NCBI RefSeq assembly: GCF_027886475.1
Contig: NZ_CP115670.1
Coordinates: 496,001-560,000 of the forward strand
Reading direction: 5' to 3'
DNA: 64,000 nucleotides
Source: Corynebacterium sp. SCR221107
Lineage (GTDB): Bacteria; Actinomycetota; Actinomycetes; Mycobacteriales; Mycobacteriaceae
The notes under the pieces are model-generated. The model saw only the letters and a program-made list of their open reading frames with translations, ran no database searches and was not told where the DNA came from. Shown here one piece after another: positions 17,335 through 27,202 of the stretch. Position numbers and translations under genes: made by a program. Each line of letters opens with the position of its first letter. Position 1 is the first letter of the stretch.

Positions 17335-18192
17335 CTATTCCTCGGAAGCGGTCGAGTCTTCGTGGCTGATCTCTACAAGCTCGAGGATGCCAGGGCCGTC
17401 AAGCTCATAAAGCGCATCGAGAAACGCCACCGCAAACGAGCCGGACTGGCGCGGGAACAGCGCCCCCGCCCGCGTTCCTGCGGCGGAGGCGTGCGCATGG
17501 GCGGCGACGACGGCCAGATGTGGATCGAGCTCGGACTTATTGGCCGCGCCCGCGTAGGCGGCGCACAGGGCGCCGAGGAAGCATCCTGTGCCCGTCACCT
17601 TCTGTAGGAGCGGATGACCGCCCTCTATGCGGGTGATTCCCGCTTCAGAAACAATGATGTCCACTGGGCCGGACATGGCAATGATGGCACCGGTCTTTTT
17701 GTTCAGCTTCAATGCTGCGGGAACAGACACCTCGACAGATTGGGTTGCATCCGTTCCCCTTCCGCCACCTCCCTCCTTGGCAAGAGCTGCGATTTCGGAC
17801 GCATTGCCGCGAATAACTGTGGGATCAAGCTGCATCTTCTGACGGTAGAATTTCTTGCGCCGCTTCAAGCTGCCGGCGGCGACAGGGTCTAGTACCCACG
17901 GGACACCTGCGGTGGTAGCGCCGGCGATGGCGTGGCGCATGCCCTCGAACTGTTCTTCGGAAGGGGTGCCGGCGTTGACGAGGACAGCGTCGGCGATGGT
18001 GGCAAAGTCAAAGGATTCGGACGGGGTGTCAATCATCGCGGGCGCGGCGCCCGCAGCTAGCAGTGCGTTCGCGGTGAACGCGGCGACGACCTTGTTGGTC
18101 AAGCATTGAACTAGCGGATTGTGCTCACGCAGCGCCTCCACGGAGGCGAGCACTGCTGCCTTTTGAGCTGCGCTCAGGGGATTGCCGGTCAT
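17335..18192 (-). CDS. thiM: Hydroxyethylthiazole kinase
   Basis: 285 residues; phosphorylates hydroxyethylthiazole for thiamine salvage. Family motifs are visible: NPLVQCLTNKVVAAFTANALLAAGAAPAM (N-terminal substrate site), VLDPVAAG, VIRGNASEIAAL, and the catalytic VTGTGCFLGALCAA near residue 205. The ATG at 18192 is followed by the usual family start. It is the first gene of the thiM-thiE-thiD/tenA operon. I looked for a TPP riboswitch upstream and found no CTGAGA/ACCTGAT core, so regulation appears to differ from the usual thi operons. Confidence 0.94.
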   Translation of the reverse strand: MTGNPLSAAQKAAVLASVEALREHNPLVQCLTNKVVAAFTANALLAAGAAPAMIDTPSESFDFATIADAVLVNAGTPSEEQFEGMRHAIAGATTAGVPWVLDPVAAGSLKRRKKFYRQKMQLDPTVIRGNASEIAALAKEGGGGRGTDATQSVEVSVPAALKLNKKTGAIIAMSGPVDIIVSEAGITRIEGGHPLLQKVTGTGCFLGALCAAYAGAANKSELDPHLAVVAAHAHASAAGTRAGALFPRQSGSFAVAFLDALYELDGPGILELVEISHEDSTASEE

Positions 18193-18567
18193 GTATAAAA
18201 GCTTAGCAGCGTTTTGAGAAAACAAACTGTGACCTGCGCAAATGGGTAACGCTCTGGATTGATACCGCCGAAGAGGCAATGTTGCTTTCACAATTTTTTG
18301 AAAAAGACTTGTGTAACCGGTAAATAGCAGGTAAATTTGTCGATCGGACTTTTGCGCGCTTTTAATGTGCGCGAAAATTTTGTCCACGAGTACATTTTTC
18401 AAACCTACTTTGTTGTAGGCCCCCCGCCCCATGCGACCGCTGAATTAAAGAGGTAGCGAGCTTTGCGGCTATTGAGCCGTGAAAGCGTGAAGTTGCCCGT
18501 AGCAGACGCGGTAACGCCACTTAGGGGTAGGAGGAACCGCAACGAGAAAGGCGCAAGGTCACTTTTC
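18193..18567. other. Divergent promoter region between thiM and rpsH
   Basis: 375 bases, AT-rich in the part near thiM (18280-18400). It must contain the minus-strand thiM promoter and the plus-strand rpsH promoter. The sequence just before thiM (TAAGCT, seven bases, ATG) is compatible with a leaderless transcript. No TPP riboswitch, tRNA or small conserved frame was seen. Confidence 0.5.
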
Positions 18568-18966
18568 ATGACCATGACTGATCCTATTGCCGACATGCTG
18601 TCGCGCGTGCGCAACGCAAACCACGCGCACCACGACACCGTGTCGATGCCTTCGTCCAAGCTCAAGGTGAACATCGCTGAGATCTTGAAGTCCGAGGGTT
18701 ACATTGCTGATTACACCGTTGAGGATGCAAAGGTTGGCAAGCAGCTGACCCTGTCTCTCAAGTACGGCCCTTCCCGCGAGCGCTCCATCTCTGGTGTCCG
18801 CCGCGTGTCCAAGCCGGGTCTGCGTGTATACGCAAAGTCCAACAACCTGCCGAAGGTTCTCGGCGGCCTGGGTGTGGCTATCATCTCCACCTCCCAGGGT
18901 CTGCTGACCGATCGTCAGGCTACCGAGAAGGGTGTAGGCGGAGAAGTTCTCGCCTACGTCTGGTAA
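18568..18966 (+). CDS. rpsH: 30S ribosomal protein S8
   Basis: 132 residues, full length. S8 binds 16S rRNA helix 21 and regulates the spc operon in many bacteria. Visible motifs are [15 protein letters not shown] at the start, the central [23 protein letters not shown] and the C-terminal [14 protein letters not shown]...[12 protein letters not shown] at 18568 was preferred to upstream in-frame starts because the conserved protein begins there. It opens the second ribosomal transcript. Confidence 0.97.
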   Translation: MTMTDPIADMLSRVRNANHAHHDTVSMPSSKLKVNIAEILKSEGYIADYTVEDAKVGKQLTLSLKYGPSRERSISGVRRVSKPGLRVYAKSNNLPKVLGGLGVAIISTSQGLLTDRQATEKGVGGEVLAYVW

Positions 18967-18981
18967 GGGAGGAGCGAAAAC

Positions 18982-19518
18982 ATGTCACGTGTTGGTAAGG
19001 CACCTATCGCTGTCCCATCCGGCGTCGAGGTCAAGATCGATGGCCAGGCCGTCGAGGTGAAGGGTCCTAAGGGCACCCTGAACGTCGTCGTTCCTGAGCC
19101 GATCAACGCTGCCCTCGAGGACGGCCAGATCGTCGTCACCCGTCCGGACGACCACCGCAAGTCCCGTTCTCTGCACGGTCTTTCCCGCTCTCTGATCAAC
19201 AACATGGTTGTTGGTGTTACCGAGGGCTACACCATCAAGATGGAAATCTTCGGTGTTGGTTACCGTGTTCAGGCTAAGGGCAAGGACCTGGAGTTCTCTC
19301 TGGGTTACTCCCACCCAGTCCTCATCGAGGCTCCTGAGGGAATCACTTTCGCCGTTGACGGCACCACCAAGCTGTCTGTCTCCGGTATCGACAAGCAGAA
19401 GGTCGGACAGATCGCTGCCATCATCCGCCGCCTGCGTAAGGACGATCCTTACAAGGGCAAGGGCATCCGCTATGAGGGCGAGCAGATCCGTCGCAAGGTC
19501 GGAAAGACGGGTAAGTAA
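18982..19518 (+). CDS. rplF: 50S ribosomal protein L6
   Basis: 178 residues, standard length. Starts [17 protein letters not shown], contains [19 protein letters not shown] and ends with the L6 signature near the C-terminus, [23 protein letters not shown]. It lies near the factor-binding site of the 50S subunit. GGAGG precedes the start by about ten bases. Confidence 0.97.
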   Translation: MSRVGKAPIAVPSGVEVKIDGQAVEVKGPKGTLNVVVPEPINAALEDGQIVVTRPDDHRKSRSLHGLSRSLINNMVVGVTEGYTIKMEIFGVGYRVQAKGKDLEFSLGYSHPVLIEAPEGITFAVDGTTKLSVSGIDKQKVGQIAAIIRRLRKDDPYKGKGIRYEGEQIRRKVGKTGK

Positions 19519-19520
19519 GC

Positions 19521-19928
19521 ATGAGCAACAACGAGAACAACAACGGCAAGCGTCTGCCGGTGGGCAAGGATATCTCCACCCGCCGTCGCATCGCTCGCGC
19601 ACGTCGCCACGACCGTATCCGCAAGCACCTGCGCGGTACCCCGGAGGCACCTCGCCTTGTCGTGCACCGCACCTCTCGCCACATGCACGTTCAGGTCATC
19701 GACGACATCGCTGGCCACACTCTGGCCGCTGCTTCCACCATGGAAGCCGACGTCCGTGCTCTTGAGGGTGACAAGAAGGCCAAGGGCGCTAAGGTTGGTC
19801 AGCTGATCGCCGAGCGCGCTAAGGCAGCTGGCATCGAGAAGGTCGTTTTCGACCGCGCTGGCTACAAGTACCACGGTCGCGTTGCTGCGCTGGCCGATGC
19901 AGCTCGCGAAGGCGGTCTGCAGTTCTAA
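19521..19928 (+). CDS. rplR: 50S ribosomal protein L18
   Basis: 135 residues, with a short charged N-terminal extension rich in Asn. The conserved core begins at [21 protein letters not shown] and ends [27 protein letters not shown]18 binds 5S rRNA with L5. It starts two bases after the rplF stop. Confidence 0.97.
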   Translation: MSNNENNNGKRLPVGKDISTRRRIARARRHDRIRKHLRGTPEAPRLVVHRTSRHMHVQVIDDIAGHTLAAASTMEADVRALEGDKKAKGAKVGQLIAERAKAAGIEKVVFDRAGYKYHGRVAALADAAREGGLQF

Positions 19929-19968
19929 TGATCACCTTTAACCTGAACCTCAACGGAAGGATCGCGTA

Positions 19969-20595
19969 ATGCCGGGACGTGAACGGCGTGACGGCGGACG
20001 CTCCGCCGACGACAACCAGAACAAGAACGAGCGCCGCGGCGGCCGCCGCGACGATCGTCGTAATCAGCAGCAGGACGAGCGCTCCCAGTACATCGAGCGC
20101 GTCGTGACCATCAACCGTGTCTCCAAGGTCGTGAAGGGTGGTCGTCGCTTCAGCTTCACCGCTCTCGTGATCGTCGGCGACGGCCAGGGCATGGTCGGCG
20201 TTGGCTACGGTAAGGCCAAGGAAGTTCCAGCAGCTATCCAAAAGGGTGCCGAAGAGGCTCGCAAGAACTTCTTCCGCGTTCCAATGGTTGCTGGCACCAT
20301 CACTCACCCGGTTCAGGGTGAGGCCGCAGCCGGTATCGTGATGATGCGCCCGGCTGCCCCAGGTACCGGTGTTATCGCCGGTGGCGCTGCACGTCCGGTC
20401 CTCGAATGCGCTGGCGTTCAGGACATCCTGTGCAAGTCCCTGGGCTCCGACAATGCCATCAACGTGGTTCACGCTACTGTTGCAGGCCTGAAGCAGCTCG
20501 TTCGTCCAGAAGAGGTCGCTGCCCGTCGTGGCAAGACCCTGGAGGAAGTTGCTCCAGCTCGTATGCTGCGCGCCCGCGCAGGACAGGAGGCTTAA
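19969..20595 (+). CDS. rpsE: 30S ribosomal protein S5
   Basis: 208 residues. The first 40 or so residues are a highly charged extension (Arg, Asp, Asn, Gln rich), typical of actinobacterial S5. The S5 double-stranded RNA-binding domain follows: [21 protein letters not shown], then [16 protein letters not shown] and, in the C-terminal domain, [17 protein letters not shown]. It acts in decoding accuracy. AAGGA precedes the ATG. Confidence 0.97.
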   Translation: MPGRERRDGGRSADDNQNKNERRGGRRDDRRNQQQDERSQYIERVVTINRVSKVVKGGRRFSFTALVIVGDGQGMVGVGYGKAKEVPAAIQKGAEEARKNFFRVPMVAGTITHPVQGEAAAGIVMMRPAAPGTGVIAGGAARPVLECAGVQDILCKSLGSDNAINVVHATVAGLKQLVRPEEVAARRGKTLEEVAPARMLRARAGQEA

Positions 20596-20598
20596 ACC

Positions 20599-20784
20599 AT
20601 GGCCCTCAAGATCACCCAGAACAAGGGATTGGTTGGCGCTAACCCGAAGCAGCGTAAGAACATCGCTGCCCTCGGCCTCAAGCGCATCGGCCACTCCGTC
20701 GTCCGCGAAGACAACGGTGCCACCCGTGGCATGATCCAGGTCGTGCGCCACATGGTCACCGTCGAAGAAGTGGCAGGGGAGTAA
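20599..20784 (+). CDS. rpmD: 50S ribosomal protein L30
   Basis: 61 residues, full length. [20 protein letters not shown] is followed by [16 protein letters not shown], the L30 signature. It lies between rpsE and rplO with gaps of three bases each. Confidence 0.96.
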   Translation: MALKITQNKGLVGANPKQRKNIAALGLKRIGHSVVREDNGATRGMIQVVRHMVTVEEVAGE

Positions 20785-20787
20785 ACA

Positions 20788-21234
20788 ATGAGCGATCCAA
20801 TCAAGCTCCACGATCTGCGCCCAGCAAAGGGTGCAAACAAGGCTAAGACCCGCGTTGGCCGCGGTGAGGCCTCCAAGGGTAAGACCGCTGGTCGCGGTAC
20901 CAAGGGCACCAAGGCTCGTAAGCAGGTTTCCGCTGCTTTCGAGGGTGGCCAGATGCCGATCCACATGCGTCTGCCGAAGTTGAAGGGCTTCAAGAACAAC
21001 AACAAGGTCTACTTCCAGGTAGTCAACGTTGCTGATCTCGAGAAGGCTTTCCCGAACGGTGGCGACGTTACCGTTGCCGACATCGTCGCAGCTGGCCTGG
21101 TTCGCAAGAACCAGCCGGTCAAGGTTCTCGGTAACGGTGAGCTGGGCGTCAAGCTCAACGTCACCGCGACTAAGTTCTCCAAGTCTGCAGTTGAGAAGAT
21201 CACTGCCGCTGGCGGCACCGTCACCGAGGCTTAA
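20788..21234 (+). CDS. rplO: 50S ribosomal protein L15
   Basis: 148 residues, full length. The Gly/Lys-rich N-terminal extension is typical ([21 protein letters not shown]), with the C-terminal L15 signature [24 protein letters not shown]. It is the last gene of this ribosomal operon. secY, usually next, lies 1.9 kb away after an inverted AAA-ATPase/fdhD segment. Confidence 0.97.
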   Translation: MSDPIKLHDLRPAKGANKAKTRVGRGEASKGKTAGRGTKGTKARKQVSAAFEGGQMPIHMRLPKLKGFKNNNKVYFQVVNVADLEKAFPNGGDVTVADIVAAGLVRKNQPVKVLGNGELGVKLNVTATKFSKSAVEKITAAGGTVTEA

Positions 21235-21255
21235 GACTCAAACCGAGCCTTCATT

Positions 21256-21292
21256 AGGGCCCGTCCTCATTCCGAGGGTGGGTCCTTTTCTC
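21256..21292 (+). terminator. Probable terminator after rplO
   Basis: GGGCCCGTCCTC and GAGGGTGGGTCC can form an imperfect stem followed by TTTTCTCT. The stem is interrupted, so support is moderate. Confidence 0.55.
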
Positions 21293-21337
21293 TATTTCAG
21301 CCCATTCCGGTAGCGGGGTGCGCAATGATGCCTTAAA

Positions 21338-21970
21338 CTATTGCGAAATTGTGTCAATTGTGTCAATTGTGTCAGTTGAGGCAATTATGGCCAGGGTTAA
21401 GTATGGTGCGCAAGGGGTAAAGAGTGTCGCGTTCACAGGGGTGTTGTGTTGATTAGTGAAAAGGACGCCCAGGGATGGGTCGAGGCGGGGCAATACCGCA
21501 TCCAATGGGCTGGGGGAGGGGACCAGGGCATTCAACGTGGGGCCCTCAGTCAGCAACATCCCGTAGTTCCATCCATAGCGAATCTGGTCCTCGGTGGTGC
21601 CCGCGCTGCCTTGCACAGACAGCGTGGAGCTTCCGCAGATCGCTGTGGCCAGCGGCTCTGAGAGCATAGACTTGGCGGTGCCCGGCTCCCCTACAAGCAT
21701 GAGCCCGCGGGAGCCGGCGAGAGTGACAACGCAGCGCTGCACGAGGGCGCGATCCCCGATGAACTTTGCTGGAATGTCCATCCCGCGCCCATCGCCGAGG
21801 CGAAGTCCCTCTCCGCCGCAAATGAAGGTCACGACCGCCGCGGGAGTAAGCAACCATCCCGGAGGCCGCTGACCTTGATCATAGGCGGCCAGAAAGCTGA
21901 GCTGATCGGCGAATTTCTCCTCCGGCAGTGGCATCTGATCGCGCGGAGCGCGCTGGTTGGGAGAGAGCAT
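21338..21970 (-). pseudogene. Truncated MoxR-like AAA ATPase
   Basis: The frame starts MLSPNQRAPRDQMPLPEEKF and has a good MoxR-type N-terminus with Walker A VGEPGTAKSMLSEPLA and the following QGSAGTTEDQIRYGWNYGMLL. Directly after GPTLNALVPSP the family similarity stops. No Walker B, sensor or arginine-finger region follows, and the last residues (TDTIDTIDTISQ) come from a 9-base tandem repeat. The 210-residue product is much shorter than the roughly 370 residues of intact relatives. It lies 55 bases downstream of fdhD on the same strand. I read it as a decayed gene, although expression of a fragment cannot be excluded. Confidence 0.72.
21348..21374. repeat. 9-base tandem repeat at the end of the truncated ATPase
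   Basis: ATTGTGTCA occurs three times in a row and is followed by a decayed fourth copy (GTTGAGGCA). It encodes the DTI repeats at the end of the truncated ATPase frame. Confidence 0.9.
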
Positions 21971-22025
21971 ATCGAAGAGTTTAACGAGACCGCCTGCCGT
22001 TGGTGAAGCTTTGAGAAGCAGCCGT

Positions 22026-22874
22026 CTAGGCGAGCGCACCGTTATGCAGGTTGAAGGTGCCTGCTTGCGGGAAGATGTCCGTGGCGAGGAATGCGCCAGC
22101 CTGCTTGCAGGCCTCCACCGCAGCGGCCGTGGCGCTGCCTGTTGCAGCAATCCCCGAAAATCCTGCCCGTAGCGCATGCTTGACGACGCCTTCGGTCAGG
22201 GGAGCATCCACGAATAGAAGACCACCGGCCGTAGGCGAATCGTCGATAAGCAAGGATCCGATGAGCTTGTCGACGGCGGTGGAGGCGCCTAAGTCCTCGC
22301 GAACCAGGTGGAGCTGACCATTAGAGAACGCGGCGGCGGCGATGCCGGCTCCGGTCTTGGCCAACATTGGTGCCATTCTACGAGCCAGCGAGGGGATCTC
22401 GAGGATGTCAGGTGCCCCGAAAGCGCTGGGCACCACGGGTGTAATGGTAGGCGTGGATTCTGCGGTAGAAATAGTGGACGCGGGAACCCCGCAGGAGACA
22501 CTAGTGTGCCTGGCCTGATAGGACGCGAGGCGGAGTACGGAGTGAGGGTCTAAGTCTACGTCGAGGGTGTTATAGGAATTTAGCCCTGAAGCATCCGCCC
22601 CCGAGCAGAAGCTGGCCTTGACCATGCCCGCCCTGTCCTGGATGATCCCCTCGCCAAAGAGGAAGCCGTTGACGAGCTCGATGTCGTGGCCGGGAACCCG
22701 CGCCACGCTCAGTACCCGAGTACCGTGCGCATTGACGTTGAGCACTGCCTCCTGCAGGAGGCGAAGTGGGCGATAGGCGCTTGTCACGGTAGTTGCATCA
22801 CCGTGGGGGGACGCGGGTCCCTTTGTAGTGACAGTGACGTGACGGACTCGGCGTGCCGATGAAAGCCTACCCAT
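22026..22874 (-). CDS. fdhD: Formate dehydrogenase accessory sulfurtransferase FdhD, with one motif cysteine missing
   Basis: 282 residues. FdhD passes sulfur from IscS to the molybdenum cofactor of formate dehydrogenase. Visible are the N-terminal substrate loop (AYRPLRLLQEAVLNVNAHG), ELVNGFLFGEGII, the VSCGVPAST segment and C-terminal AAAFSNGQLHLVREDLGASTAVDKLIG and SGIAATGSATAAAVEACKQAG. The usual motif is CGxCG with two cysteines; here the second is replaced (CGVPA), so only one remains. No formate dehydrogenase or molybdenum cofactor gene is visible in the window. It may be functionally reduced, consistent with the truncated ATPase beside it. Family identity is firm. Confidence 0.87.
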   Translation of the reverse strand: MGRLSSARRVRHVTVTTKGPASPHGDATTVTSAYRPLRLLQEAVLNVNAHGTRVLSVARVPGHDIELVNGFLFGEGIIQDRAGMVKASFCSGADASGLNSYNTLDVDLDPHSVLRLASYQARHTSVSCGVPASTISTAESTPTITPVVPSAFGAPDILEIPSLARRMAPMLAKTGAGIAAAAFSNGQLHLVREDLGASTAVDKLIGSLLIDDSPTAGGLLFVDAPLTEGVVKHALRAGFSGIAATGSATAAAVEACKQAGAFLATDIFPQAGTFNLHNGALA

Positions 22875-23150
22875 AGCTGAACATTCCTCTATTCGAGAGA
22901 CAATTGCAGCTGCATTCTAATGCCCCTAGCTCGCAGACATGAAGCTCAGGGGGTGCCCGCGCGGCGGGCGTGGCCTTGCACTTTGTGTCCATTGAAAGTG
23001 GTAGCCACGTGTGGACAATGGTAGAGTGGCAAGGTCAATTATGTATAAGTCTGCCTTTAGGGCTGTCTACGAAAATTAGTTCCCTCGATTGCGTTTGCCG
23101 TTTCCATCATCGGGATGGGGCACACTGCGACGAGGATCTCAGGAGGCCAT

Positions 23151-24473
23151 GTGTCCGCCATACTTCAGGCATTTAAGGACGCGGATCTGCGCAAGAAGAT
23201 TCTCATCTCGCTTGCGCTGATCATCTTGTACCGCATCGGTGCGCAGATTCCATCCCCCGGCGTCGATTACGCCTCGATTTCCGGTCGAATCCGTGAGCTG
23301 ACCCAGGAGTCTGGAAGCGTCTACTCGCTCATCAACTTGTTCTCGGGTGGAGCGCTGCTGCAGCTCTCGGTGTTCGCCATCGGCGTGATGCCCTATATCA
23401 CTGCATCGATTATCGTCCAGCTGCTGACTGTGGTTATCCCGCGCTTCGAAGAACTGAAGAAAGAGGGCCAGTCCGGTCAGGCCAAGATGGATCAGTACAC
23501 CCGCTACCTGACCCTGGCGCTGGCGCTGCTGCAGTCTTCAGGCATCGTGGCACTTGCTGACCGTGAGCAGTTGCTTGGCCAAGGCGTGTCCGTCCTCAAG
23601 GAAGACCGCACCATCTTCGATCTGATCCTGCTGGTGTTCGTCATGTCCGCCGGCGCGATCCTGGTCATGTGGCTGGGCGAGATCATCACCGAGCGCGGCG
23701 TCGGCAACGGCATGTCGCTGCTCATCTTCGCTGGTATCGCCACCCGCCTGCCTTCCGACGGTGCGAACATCCTTTCCAGCTCCGGCGGCGTAGTCTTCAC
23801 CGTCGTCCTCATCGCCGTCATCATTTTGGTGGTGGGCATTACCTTCATCGAGCAGGGACAGCGCCGCATCCCGGTTCAGTACGCCAAGCGCATGGTGGGT
23901 CGCCGCCAGTACGGTGGCTCTTCCACCTACCTGCCGCTGAAGGTTAACCAGGCCGGCGTTATTCCGGTCATCTTCGCCTCCTCGCTGATCTACATGCCCG
24001 TGCTGATCACCCAGATCATCAACTCCGGCTCGGCGACCGTGCCGGACAACTGGTGGCAGCGCAACGTCATCGCGCACCTGCAGACCCCGTCCTCGTACCA
24101 GTACATCATTTTGTACTTCGTGCTCATCATCTTCTTCTCCTACTTCTACGTCTCGGTGCAGTATGACCCGAACGAGCAGGCTGAGAATATGAAGAAGTAT
24201 GGTGGCTTTATTCCTGGAATCCGCCCCGGCCGCCCGACGGCGGAGTACCTTGGATATGTGATGAACCGACTTCTGTTCGTCGGCTCCCTCTACTTGGGTA
24301 TCATCGCAGTGCTTCCGAATATTGCCCTAGACTTGGGCGTTGGGGCTTCCTCCGCGCAGGCAACCCCGTTCGGCGGAACCGCAATCTTGATTATGGTTTC
24401 CGTGGCACTGACCACCGTGAAGCAGATCGAATCCCAGCTTCTGCAAAGCAACTACGAAGGACTTCTTAAATAA
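23151..24473 (+). CDS. secY: Protein translocase subunit SecY
   Basis: 440 residues with ten membrane helices; the channel of the Sec translocon. It starts [21 protein letters not shown], as in corynebacterial SecY, and contains [21 protein letters not shown] (SecY signature 1), the plug and pore ring region and [18 protein letters not shown] at 23151 follows AGGAGG. Its TAA overlaps the adk ATG as TAATG, so the two genes are translationally coupled. Confidence 0.97.
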   Translation: MSAILQAFKDADLRKKILISLALIILYRIGAQIPSPGVDYASISGRIRELTQESGSVYSLINLFSGGALLQLSVFAIGVMPYITASIIVQLLTVVIPRFEELKKEGQSGQAKMDQYTRYLTLALALLQSSGIVALADREQLLGQGVSVLKEDRTIFDLILLVFVMSAGAILVMWLGEIITERGVGNGMSLLIFAGIATRLPSDGANILSSSGGVVFTVVLIAVIILVVGITFIEQGQRRIPVQYAKRMVGRRQYGGSSTYLPLKVNQAGVIPVIFASSLIYMPVLITQIINSGSATVPDNWWQRNVIAHLQTPSSYQYIILYFVLIIFFSYFYVSVQYDPNEQAENMKKYGGFIPGIRPGRPTAEYLGYVMNRLLFVGSLYLGIIAVLPNIALDLGVGASSAQATPFGGTAILIMVSVALTTVKQIESQLLQSNYEGLLK

Positions 24474-25018
24474 TGCGACTCGTTCTCCTCGGCCCTCCCG
24501 GCGCTGGCAAGGGCACCCAGGCAGCCATCCTCTCCGAAAAGCTCGGCATTCCGCACATCTCCACCGGAGATCTGTTCCGTGCCAACATCGGCGAGGGCAC
24601 CCCACTCGGTGTTGAGGCCAAGCAGTACATCGATGCGGGCAAGTTGGTGCCCACCGATGTCACCGCGCGTATGGTCAAGGCTCGCCTCGAGGAGGCAGAC
24701 GCAAAGGACGGCTTCCTGCTTGATGGCTTCCCGCGCACCGTGGAACAGGCCGATATCCTTGCTGGCTTCCTTGAGGAATTCGGAACCAAGCTCGACGGCG
24801 TGATCAACTATCAGGTCTCTGAGGACGTGGTGGTCGAGCGCATGCTGGCCCGCGGCCGTGCCGATGACAACGAGGAGACCATCCGCACCCGCTTGCAGGT
24901 CTACCGCGAGGAGACTGCTCCTTTGATCGAGCACTATGGTGATCAGATCATCAGCATCATTGCAGAGGGCACCGTCGAGGAGATTAACGCTCGTACCCTC
25001 GAGGCACTGGGCAAGTAA
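24473..25018 (+). CDS. adk: Adenylate kinase (short type)
   Basis: 181 residues. Converts ATP and AMP to two ADP. P-loop [10 protein letters not shown] at 7-16, the signature [11 protein letters not shown] and [15 protein letters not shown] are present. The LID between [14 protein letters not shown] and the rest is short and lacks the zinc-binding cysteines, as in other short actinobacterial enzymes. It overlaps secY by one base. Confidence 0.96.
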   Translation: MRLVLLGPPGAGKGTQAAILSEKLGIPHISTGDLFRANIGEGTPLGVEAKQYIDAGKLVPTDVTARMVKARLEEADAKDGFLLDGFPRTVEQADILAGFLEEFGTKLDGVINYQVSEDVVVERMLARGRADDNEETIRTRLQVYREETAPLIEHYGDQIISIIAEGTVEEINARTLEALGK

Positions 25019-25265
25019 TCCTTCATGCGGGCACCGAGGTGCTCGAAGCCGGGTGAATCGCAAAGCCGCGATAACAACATAAGAGGTAGGCTCAGGCCAG
25101 CGCTTAGTTCGCAGGCTTGAGTCTTATCTTTTGTTCAACAGCAATGTTCGTGGCTCCGGGCGTGGAAAATTCCCCGGCACGCCTCCAGAGACTTCAACTA
25201 CACAACTACAAATCAGTACGCGCTGCACAGAATCTACGCTGCGCAGCCACGACATAAGGACAATC

Positions 25266-26060
25266 ATGGGCTTTCGCTCAAAGAAGAAGATGATCCCGGC
25301 CAAGACTCCGACAGAGCTAGATGCGATGGAGGCCGCGGGCGCGATCGTCGGCAAGGCATTGCAAGCTGTGCGCAATGAGGCCAAGGCGGGAATGACCACC
25401 CTCGACCTTGACCAGATCGCTGAAGAGGTCATTCGCTCGCACGGGGCCGTCCCCACATTCAAGGGCTACCAGGGTTTCCCCGGCTCCATCTGCGCCTCGG
25501 TCAACGACGTCATCGTGCACGGCATCCCCAATAAGGAGACGGTGCTCAAGGAAGGCGACCTGGTCAGCATTGATTGCGGCGCCACCCTTGACGGTTGGGT
25601 GGGAGATTCTGCCTGGAGCTTCGGCATTGGTGAGTTAGATACACGCGCACAAGCGCTGAATTCGGCCACCGAATGGGTACTCATGGAGGGGCTCAAGGCA
25701 ATGGTGCCGGGCAATAGGCTTACCGACGTCTCCCACGCGCTGGAGTTGGCAACCCGCGCCGCGGAAAAGAAGTTCGGCGTGAAGCTCGGCATCGTTGACG
25801 GTTACGGCGGACACGGCATCGGCCACACCATGCACGAGGAGCCATACCTTGCCAACGAGGGTAAGCCCGGCAAGGGGCCAATTATCCAGGCTGGATCGGT
25901 TCTTGCGATCGAGCCCATGCTCACGCTGGGCAGCGTGGACAGCCTGGTACTTGACGACGATTGGACGGTCGTTACCGACGATGAGTCATGGGCGGCGCAC
26001 TGGGAGCACACCGTTGCTGCTACGGACGATGGCCCGCGAATCCTCACTCCTCGAAACTAA
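25266..26060 (+). CDS. map: Methionine aminopeptidase type I
   Basis: 264 residues, cytoplasmic; removes the initiator methionine. Metal ligands lie in [19 protein letters not shown] (two Asp), [13 protein letters not shown] (His), AIEPMLTLG (Glu) and the final [12 protein letters not shown] (Glu). ATG at 25266 follows an AAGGAC site; an upstream in-frame ATG would add a non-conserved extension. It lies after secY-adk as in many actinobacteria, with 247 bases between. Confidence 0.95.
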   Translation: MGFRSKKKMIPAKTPTELDAMEAAGAIVGKALQAVRNEAKAGMTTLDLDQIAEEVIRSHGAVPTFKGYQGFPGSICASVNDVIVHGIPNKETVLKEGDLVSIDCGATLDGWVGDSAWSFGIGELDTRAQALNSATEWVLMEGLKAMVPGNRLTDVSHALELATRAAEKKFGVKLGIVDGYGGHGIGHTMHEEPYLANEGKPGKGPIIQAGSVLAIEPMLTLGSVDSLVLDDDWTVVTDDESWAAHWEHTVAATDDGPRILTPRN

Positions 26061-26112
26061 GAACAGCCTGATTTTTTGTGAGGAAGATGGGGTAAAATCC
26101 CCGGTCGAGTTC

Positions 26113-26146
26113 TTATAACATGAAGAATCAAGTTATAGTGTCCGTA
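26113..26146 (+). promoter_or_regulatory. Promoter for the L,D-transpeptidase, probably leaderless transcript
   Basis: TATAGT at 26134-26139 is a good -10 box with a weak -35 (TTATAA, near 26113). Transcription would start about at the ATG (26146), and no ribosome-binding site precedes the start, which fits a leaderless mRNA. Confidence 0.55.
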
Positions 26147-26895
26147 TGAACTACAAGCCACGTCACGCACAGCAGGCGGTAACCAGCCGTAAGATCGCCG
26201 CGATGGCCGGTTCGGCCGCCGCCGCAACGGCCCTGTTGATGGCATCTCCCGCCACTGCTTCGGCACAGTCGGCTTTTTTGTCGTCGGGATTTGACATCAA
26301 CGCGGCACTCGCCCAAATCAACCAGCAGACCCGCGAAAGCGCCTGGGGGGTACGCGTAGCCCTCGTTGCGCAGGCACAGGCCGCACTGCCGGCAGCTCAA
26401 GCCGCGCAGGCAGTCGCCATGATTGACGGTGCCGTCAACGGACTGTTCCCGGGCCTTATTGAAGAAATGACTCCGGCGCCTGCGCCAGCACTGGCCCCTG
26501 AACCGGAGCCGGCTCCGGTTGAAGCTGCCCCTGCCTTTGATCGTGGTTCGTGCCCTGACTGGGCCGAGGCCTGCATGGACATCAATGGTGGCCGCGCATG
26601 GCTGCAGTCCGGCGGCCAGGTCACCTACGTGGCGCCCGCCTCCGCTGGAGCCCCGGCCCCAGACACTGCTACACCGACCGGCGCTTTCAAGGTGCAGTAC
26701 AAGGTCAAGGATGAAGTGTCGCGCCAGTTTAACAATGCGCCGATGCCAAACTCGGTGTACTTCACCCTCAATGGACACGCCTTCCATGCAGGTGCGGTTG
26801 GTGTTTTGTCGCACGGCTGCATCCACCTCAACTACGCAGATTCTGAGGTATTCTTCAACACCCTGCAGCCAGGCGACGACGTCTACATCTACTAA
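26146..26895 (+). CDS. Secreted L,D-transpeptidase (YkuD domain)
   Basis: 249 residues, cell-wall enzyme forming 3-3 cross-links or attaching proteins to peptidoglycan. N-terminal signal peptide (RKIAAMAGSAAAATALLMAS, cleavage near ASA-QS), an Ala/Gln-rich helical stretch (45-105), a Pro/Ala/Glu linker (106-125) and a YkuD catalytic domain (about 130-249). The catalytic motif is HAGAVGVLSHGCIHL with Cys225 and the conserved His before it. The domain ends at VYIY without further repeats. It stands alone between map and infA. Confidence 0.9.
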   Translation: MNYKPRHAQQAVTSRKIAAMAGSAAAATALLMASPATASAQSAFLSSGFDINAALAQINQQTRESAWGVRVALVAQAQAALPAAQAAQAVAMIDGAVNGLFPGLIEEMTPAPAPALAPEPEPAPVEAAPAFDRGSCPDWAEACMDINGGRAWLQSGGQVTYVAPASAGAPAPDTATPTGAFKVQYKVKDEVSRQFNNAPMPNSVYFTLNGHAFHAGAVGVLSHGCIHLNYADSEVFFNTLQPGDDVYIY

Positions 26896-26982
26896 GAACA
26901 GAAGTTTCGGATTCGGGTGGAACCCAGCTCCGAATCACGCGCATCGTGACTAGCACACAGTCATCGCGTATCGCGTATTGAA

Positions 26983-27027
26983 CACAAGCCCTCGAGATAA
27001 CTTTTCTCAAGGGCTTGTGTTTTCTTT
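26983..27027. terminator. Terminator after the L,D-transpeptidase gene
   Basis: ACACAAGCCCT pairs with AGGGCTTGTGT, with inner GAGA/TCTC pairing, and is followed by TTTTCTTTT. Strong rho-independent terminator. Confidence 0.88.
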
Positions 27028-27202
27028 TGGGTAGCTGTAAGGTAGTCAAATGGTGTATGGGCATGTCTCGTGCATCAATAGGTAAGCAACTCAAATTTAG
27101 GGCTACCACCTGCATGAATTCCCTTGTTATCAAATGGGGGTAGGGGACAAAGATTATCCCGCAACCGGTTCATGCGTTGGGGCTCGAAGAAAAGTGGAGG
27201 CT

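Noticed and set aside
18193..18430. Possible TPP riboswitch before thiM
   Set aside because: Neither the CTGAGA nor the ACCTGAT-type core is present on the minus strand.
19819..20964. 381-codon minus-strand open frame across rplR-rplO
   Set aside because: Antisense shadow of ribosomal genes with biased codons.
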